Part shown: positions 61,062 to 64,000 of the stretch, piece after piece | Layout of the letters: each line of letters opens with the position of its first letter | Numbering within the stretch: position 1 is the first letter of the stretch | From: Ditylenchus dipsaci | Lineage: Eukaryota; Nematoda; Chromadorea; Rhabditida; Anguinidae | Direction of reading: 5' to 3' | Length of the DNA: 64,000 nt | Assembly: GCA_004194705.1 (NCBI GenBank) | Contig: SADC01001329.1 | Coordinates: forward strand, 248,001 to 312,000 | Made by a program: the position numbers and the translations under genes | Notes under the pieces: model-generated | The model's input: only the letters and a program-made list of their open reading frames with translations | Database searches by the model: none | What the model was told of the DNA's origin: nothing

Positions 61062-63966
61062 TTATCTAGAATTTCTTGGAACAGGGGTATTGCAAACATA
61101 TCGAGATTTAGACCTTTTATTGAAATTTTTGAGGTCCGGCATTTCCCCGAAGGCTTCATAGACTTTTATTTGAACTAAAAATCGACAAATCAATCTTCAG
61201 CAAATATTCATTTAAAGGCTTACTGCTTTTCATGGCTTTCATTTGATCCTTCCAGCAGGTCTAAAATATATTTGCATAAGCTTTAAATCTGTGTCTATTG
61301 ACAAGAATGAGTACATTACCTTCAAATGTTTGTCATAGACAGGCTCATACGGTGAATATTCCAGCCGATCCCTAAAAACAACAGCAGTTTAGTCATAATT
61401 GGATTAAGACGCATGCTTGCGCGTTAATCAAAAAAATAAACTCACGGGGCACATGCCTAAACAGCGCATCTCTCCACGAATCTCCCGAAGCGACATCTAT
61501 AATGAAAGTACTGAAGATCGTAACATTTTCATAAAAACATCGAAAAGTAGACCTGAGAAGGTGCCAAGCATTTCATCTAGATGCAACAGTTTGTATCCCT
61601 TATTCCACCTGCGAAAATAAAAAATTTTAATGAGCTGAAAATGAGCTCTCCCTAACGCTATACTCGACTAGAGAAAAATCAAAAAACTTGCCTCAAGTAC
61701 TTATCAATAGGTAGTCGCATGACGCGATAGTTCCCTTCTTGATCCACACCAGCAGTTTCCCGATTGAGATCAGGACTAAAAAAATGATGTTTTAAAAATG
61801 ATGTTATGATGATAGATTATTCAACTTCACATAACATAGGTTAGTTAGACACGGGCACGCAGATATGAATCAACAAATACATTCGCGTTTTTGGCACAGA
61901 ACAATTATGACTTCATTCCATTTTAAGACGTAAATGCATAAAAATGTAAGCTAGACGCAAATACTTGCATCAGCTCAAGGGCTGCCAATTTATCGTGCGA
62001 GGCTCGACATTCACACGGTGATTTATAATCAACCGTGTGTACACGAAGTTACTCGCCTAGGAAGATGTGTCTTTTGAACCGTATTTTTTATGGGAAAACT
62101 TACATGACAGGAAAAATCTAAAATAATTTTATAATATGTGCAACACTAATAAGTATTTCAAAGGGTGGTTCTGAGAAAACCTACTTTATTGTAAACGATT
62201 TGTTAAATAGATGTACGGGGTATTTCAAGAAATTTGATATACTTTGGAAGGTCATAACTCTTTTAAAGCCGTTTTTTCAAAAATCTGTAAACGCAGATCG
62301 TCTCATCTCGTTCTAACAATTTTTAGTGTATAATATCAAAGACACGATTTTCGCTTGTCCCCCTGTGGTTTTGGTCCTGCTATGGTGATGGCCTCTTGGT
62401 GGCCAAGATCAAACCACAGGAGGGATCAAGCGAAAATCGTTTTTTGACCCAAGTAGCGAATACCCCCCCCCCAACGATTTTCACTTTTTTTACTTTAGTA
62501 AAAAGTACCCAAATTTATGTCCCGGACCCAGGAAAATGTGCGCAAACTCTTCATTACTCACAACTTCCGTACGCTGGCCTACTTCCAAGCCTAAAGGCTA
62601 AGCCTAAACTTGTTGTTTGCAAGGAGAGTTTCAGCAACTTTATAAGGTCGGATTCTTGGAGGGGGGGGTATTCGATACTAGCGCCCGTTTTTTTAACATA
62701 ATGCATTAAAGAAATTGTTACAACGAATGATGACGATCTGGGTCTACAGAAGTTTGAAAAACGGCTTAAAAAAAGTTATGGCCTTCCACAGTGTATCAAA
62801 TTTCTTGAAATACCCTGTAGACAGACAAGGGATGTCCTTTAATTTATGAAAATGCGAAAAGAGTACAGCATACAAATAGCTACTAAATTTGAGAAAATTC
62901 ACGGCTCGTTTCCAAGAGTCTGTATTACACCTTTATAATGCTGACTTCGAAATTTGATAAAATATTAAGCTCGCTTTTTGCATCTCCTTGCACCACCCTT
63001 TAACACATAAACTCACATAGGTTCCAGCATCCAAAGGTCCATCTATCATTTCTTGAGCATACTTCGACATATAAACAACCTTCTTGGAATGATCAGTCAA
63101 CGAACTACTATACCGGTACGGATTGTCCTGAAAAACGTATATATAAGGTCGCCGAAGAAAAGGGTAAACAATATTTCGCATAGCAATTTTCGTGGCATAA
63201 AATTAACGTATGAGATGGCTACCACGAAAACGAATGTCTTCACTTTTCTGATTATAGTTGAGCATTTAAAGATTTTGAGATCAACGCCAAGTTCTCTTGA
63301 ATTTTCAATTGTTGAAAAAAAAGTTACCCGGTACCATTAATAAGAGAAACATGATAAATGTAAAAAAATCAGCACAAACGACCTGACTATGTTACTTTTA
63401 AAAACATAAATGCAAACTTTGTGTATCACTGGATGGCTAAAATAACGACATTACCCGAAAATACATAAAAGATATTCTGTGAATACAAACCAGATGATAT
63501 TTGGGTAATCGTACTCCAAATCTTTTTGTAACTGCCTGACGTGGACAATCTAAATAATTTGTTGGATCAAGCTAAATCTGACTGACCAAATTAGTTTTTT
63601 TTCAACTGCATTTTCAAAATACCGTATTCCCTCTAAAAAGCCCCCTGCTCCAAAAAAGCTCTATGCGGATGGATATGGAACAAAACGGCCATCGTGGGGC
63701 CTTTTTGGAGGAAATACGGCAAGAAATTTGTGTTCACGACAACTAGAAAAGGCAATTTAAGGTTTTCGCCGTTGCGATAAATAGTTTATAGATGCTTTTT
63801 AAAGTGGCCGTTTAAATTCACTTCAAGCCCGATACAAAAACAATTGTAAGAGCCACCATCGTAATTAAAACAGAACTTACGAGTCGAAAAAATATGCAAT
63901 GCGGGGATTACCGAAATCTGCATTCACAACCTCCACTTGGAAAGACCTCGGAAGCGTATAGTTTAA
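61062..63966 (-). CDS. Unrecognised conserved-looking multi-exon gene
   Basis: Minus-strand exons with good splice sites: 63881-63966 (LNYTLPRSFQVEVVNADFGN, PRIAYFFDS), 63491-63535 (QLQKDLEYDYPNIIW), 63017-63127 (DNPYRYSSSLTDHSKKVVYM, YAQEMIDGPLDAGTY), 61692-61775 (PDLNRETAGVDQEGNYRVMR), 61553-61608 (WNKGYKLLHLDEMLGTFS), 61446-61496 (DVASGDSWRDALFRHVP), 61320-61371 (DRLEYSPYEPVYDKHLK), 61224-61260 (LLEGSNESHEK) and a last exon 61062-61174 ending PVPRNSR-stop. Several junction phases agree exactly (S|Q, R|W, S|D). Others need one base or a missing exon. The 61692 donor is GC. The 1.2-kb intron holds a MITE. The 5' end probably lies beyond the window. Composition is typical of a soluble protein. 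I do not recognise the family. Confidence 0.6.
62216..62817. mobile_element. Mariner-type MITE in intron
   Basis: CGGGGTATTTCAAGAAATTTGATA... on the left, inverted as TATCAAATTTCTTGAAATACCCTG on the right, TA on both sides. A nested inner hairpin pairs ACGATTTTCGCTTGTCCCCC with AGCGAAAATCG near 62440. Confidence 0.75.
63621..63720. mobile_element. Short ACCGTATT-ended MITE
   Basis: ACCGTATTCCCTCTAAAAAG on the left and CTTTTTGGAGGAAATACGG on the right. A 100-base member of the ACCGTATTTCC family. Confidence 0.65.
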
Positions 63967-64000
63967 CTAAAATTAGAAACTCTCGCAATAATAAACAACC

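Overview
The window is metazoan nuclear DNA and most likely nematode. Three things point there. Introns are very short (about 46-55 bases in most genes that can be read), AT-rich, and end in TTTCAG or TTTTAG. One secreted protein combines EB modules with a lustrin-type cysteine repeat, a pairing typical of nematodes. The DNA is AT-rich with many DNA transposons. I see no bacterial gene organisation, rRNA or CRISPR.

Layout. Bases 1-3400 hold hairpin MITEs and a tRNA-like SINE. Bases 3415-20336 (+) carry a DIS3L2-like exoribonuclease gene: N-terminal basic region, OB/cold-shock exons, RNB catalytic exons and an S1-like C-terminus. Its large introns are filled with foldback elements, a Merlin element (7776-10832) and a truncated CNBP-like zinc-knuckle gene on the opposite strand (18380-18662). 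Bases 20800-23000 are palindromes and GAAAGTT minisatellite. Bases 23020-29368 and 37372-43842 are two direct copies of one ~6.4 kb segment. The second copy carries the first four exons of a secreted EB/lustrin protein on the minus strand, and the last three exons lie at 33786-33102. Between the copies are a possible CCHC gene (29557-31275) and an internally deleted hAT element (31366-32476). Bases 45737-46265 hold a small single-pass membrane protein with a PPxY motif. Bases 49596-50444 (-) hold an unrecognised reading region. Bases 53136-59962 are a nested transposon complex: a Tc1 element inside a PIF/Harbinger transposase exon, inside foldback arms. Bases 61062-63966 (-) hold a conserved-looking multi-exon gene I do not recognise, probably running off the right edge.

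Sequence quality matters here. The DIS3L2-like gene has about ten single-base frame breaks. Nearly all can be explained by a one-base change in a short homopolymer, while the catalytic motifs are intact. The two 6.4 kb copies also differ mainly by one-base indels. I read this as unpolished long-read sequence, possibly with a false or haplotypic duplication, rather than as wholesale pseudogenes. This is inference.

The window is dominated by Class II elements (pogo/Tigger-like, mariner, Tc1, hAT, Merlin, PIF/Harbinger) and by long inverted repeats. Many of these lie in introns of genes that otherwise keep correct splice phases.
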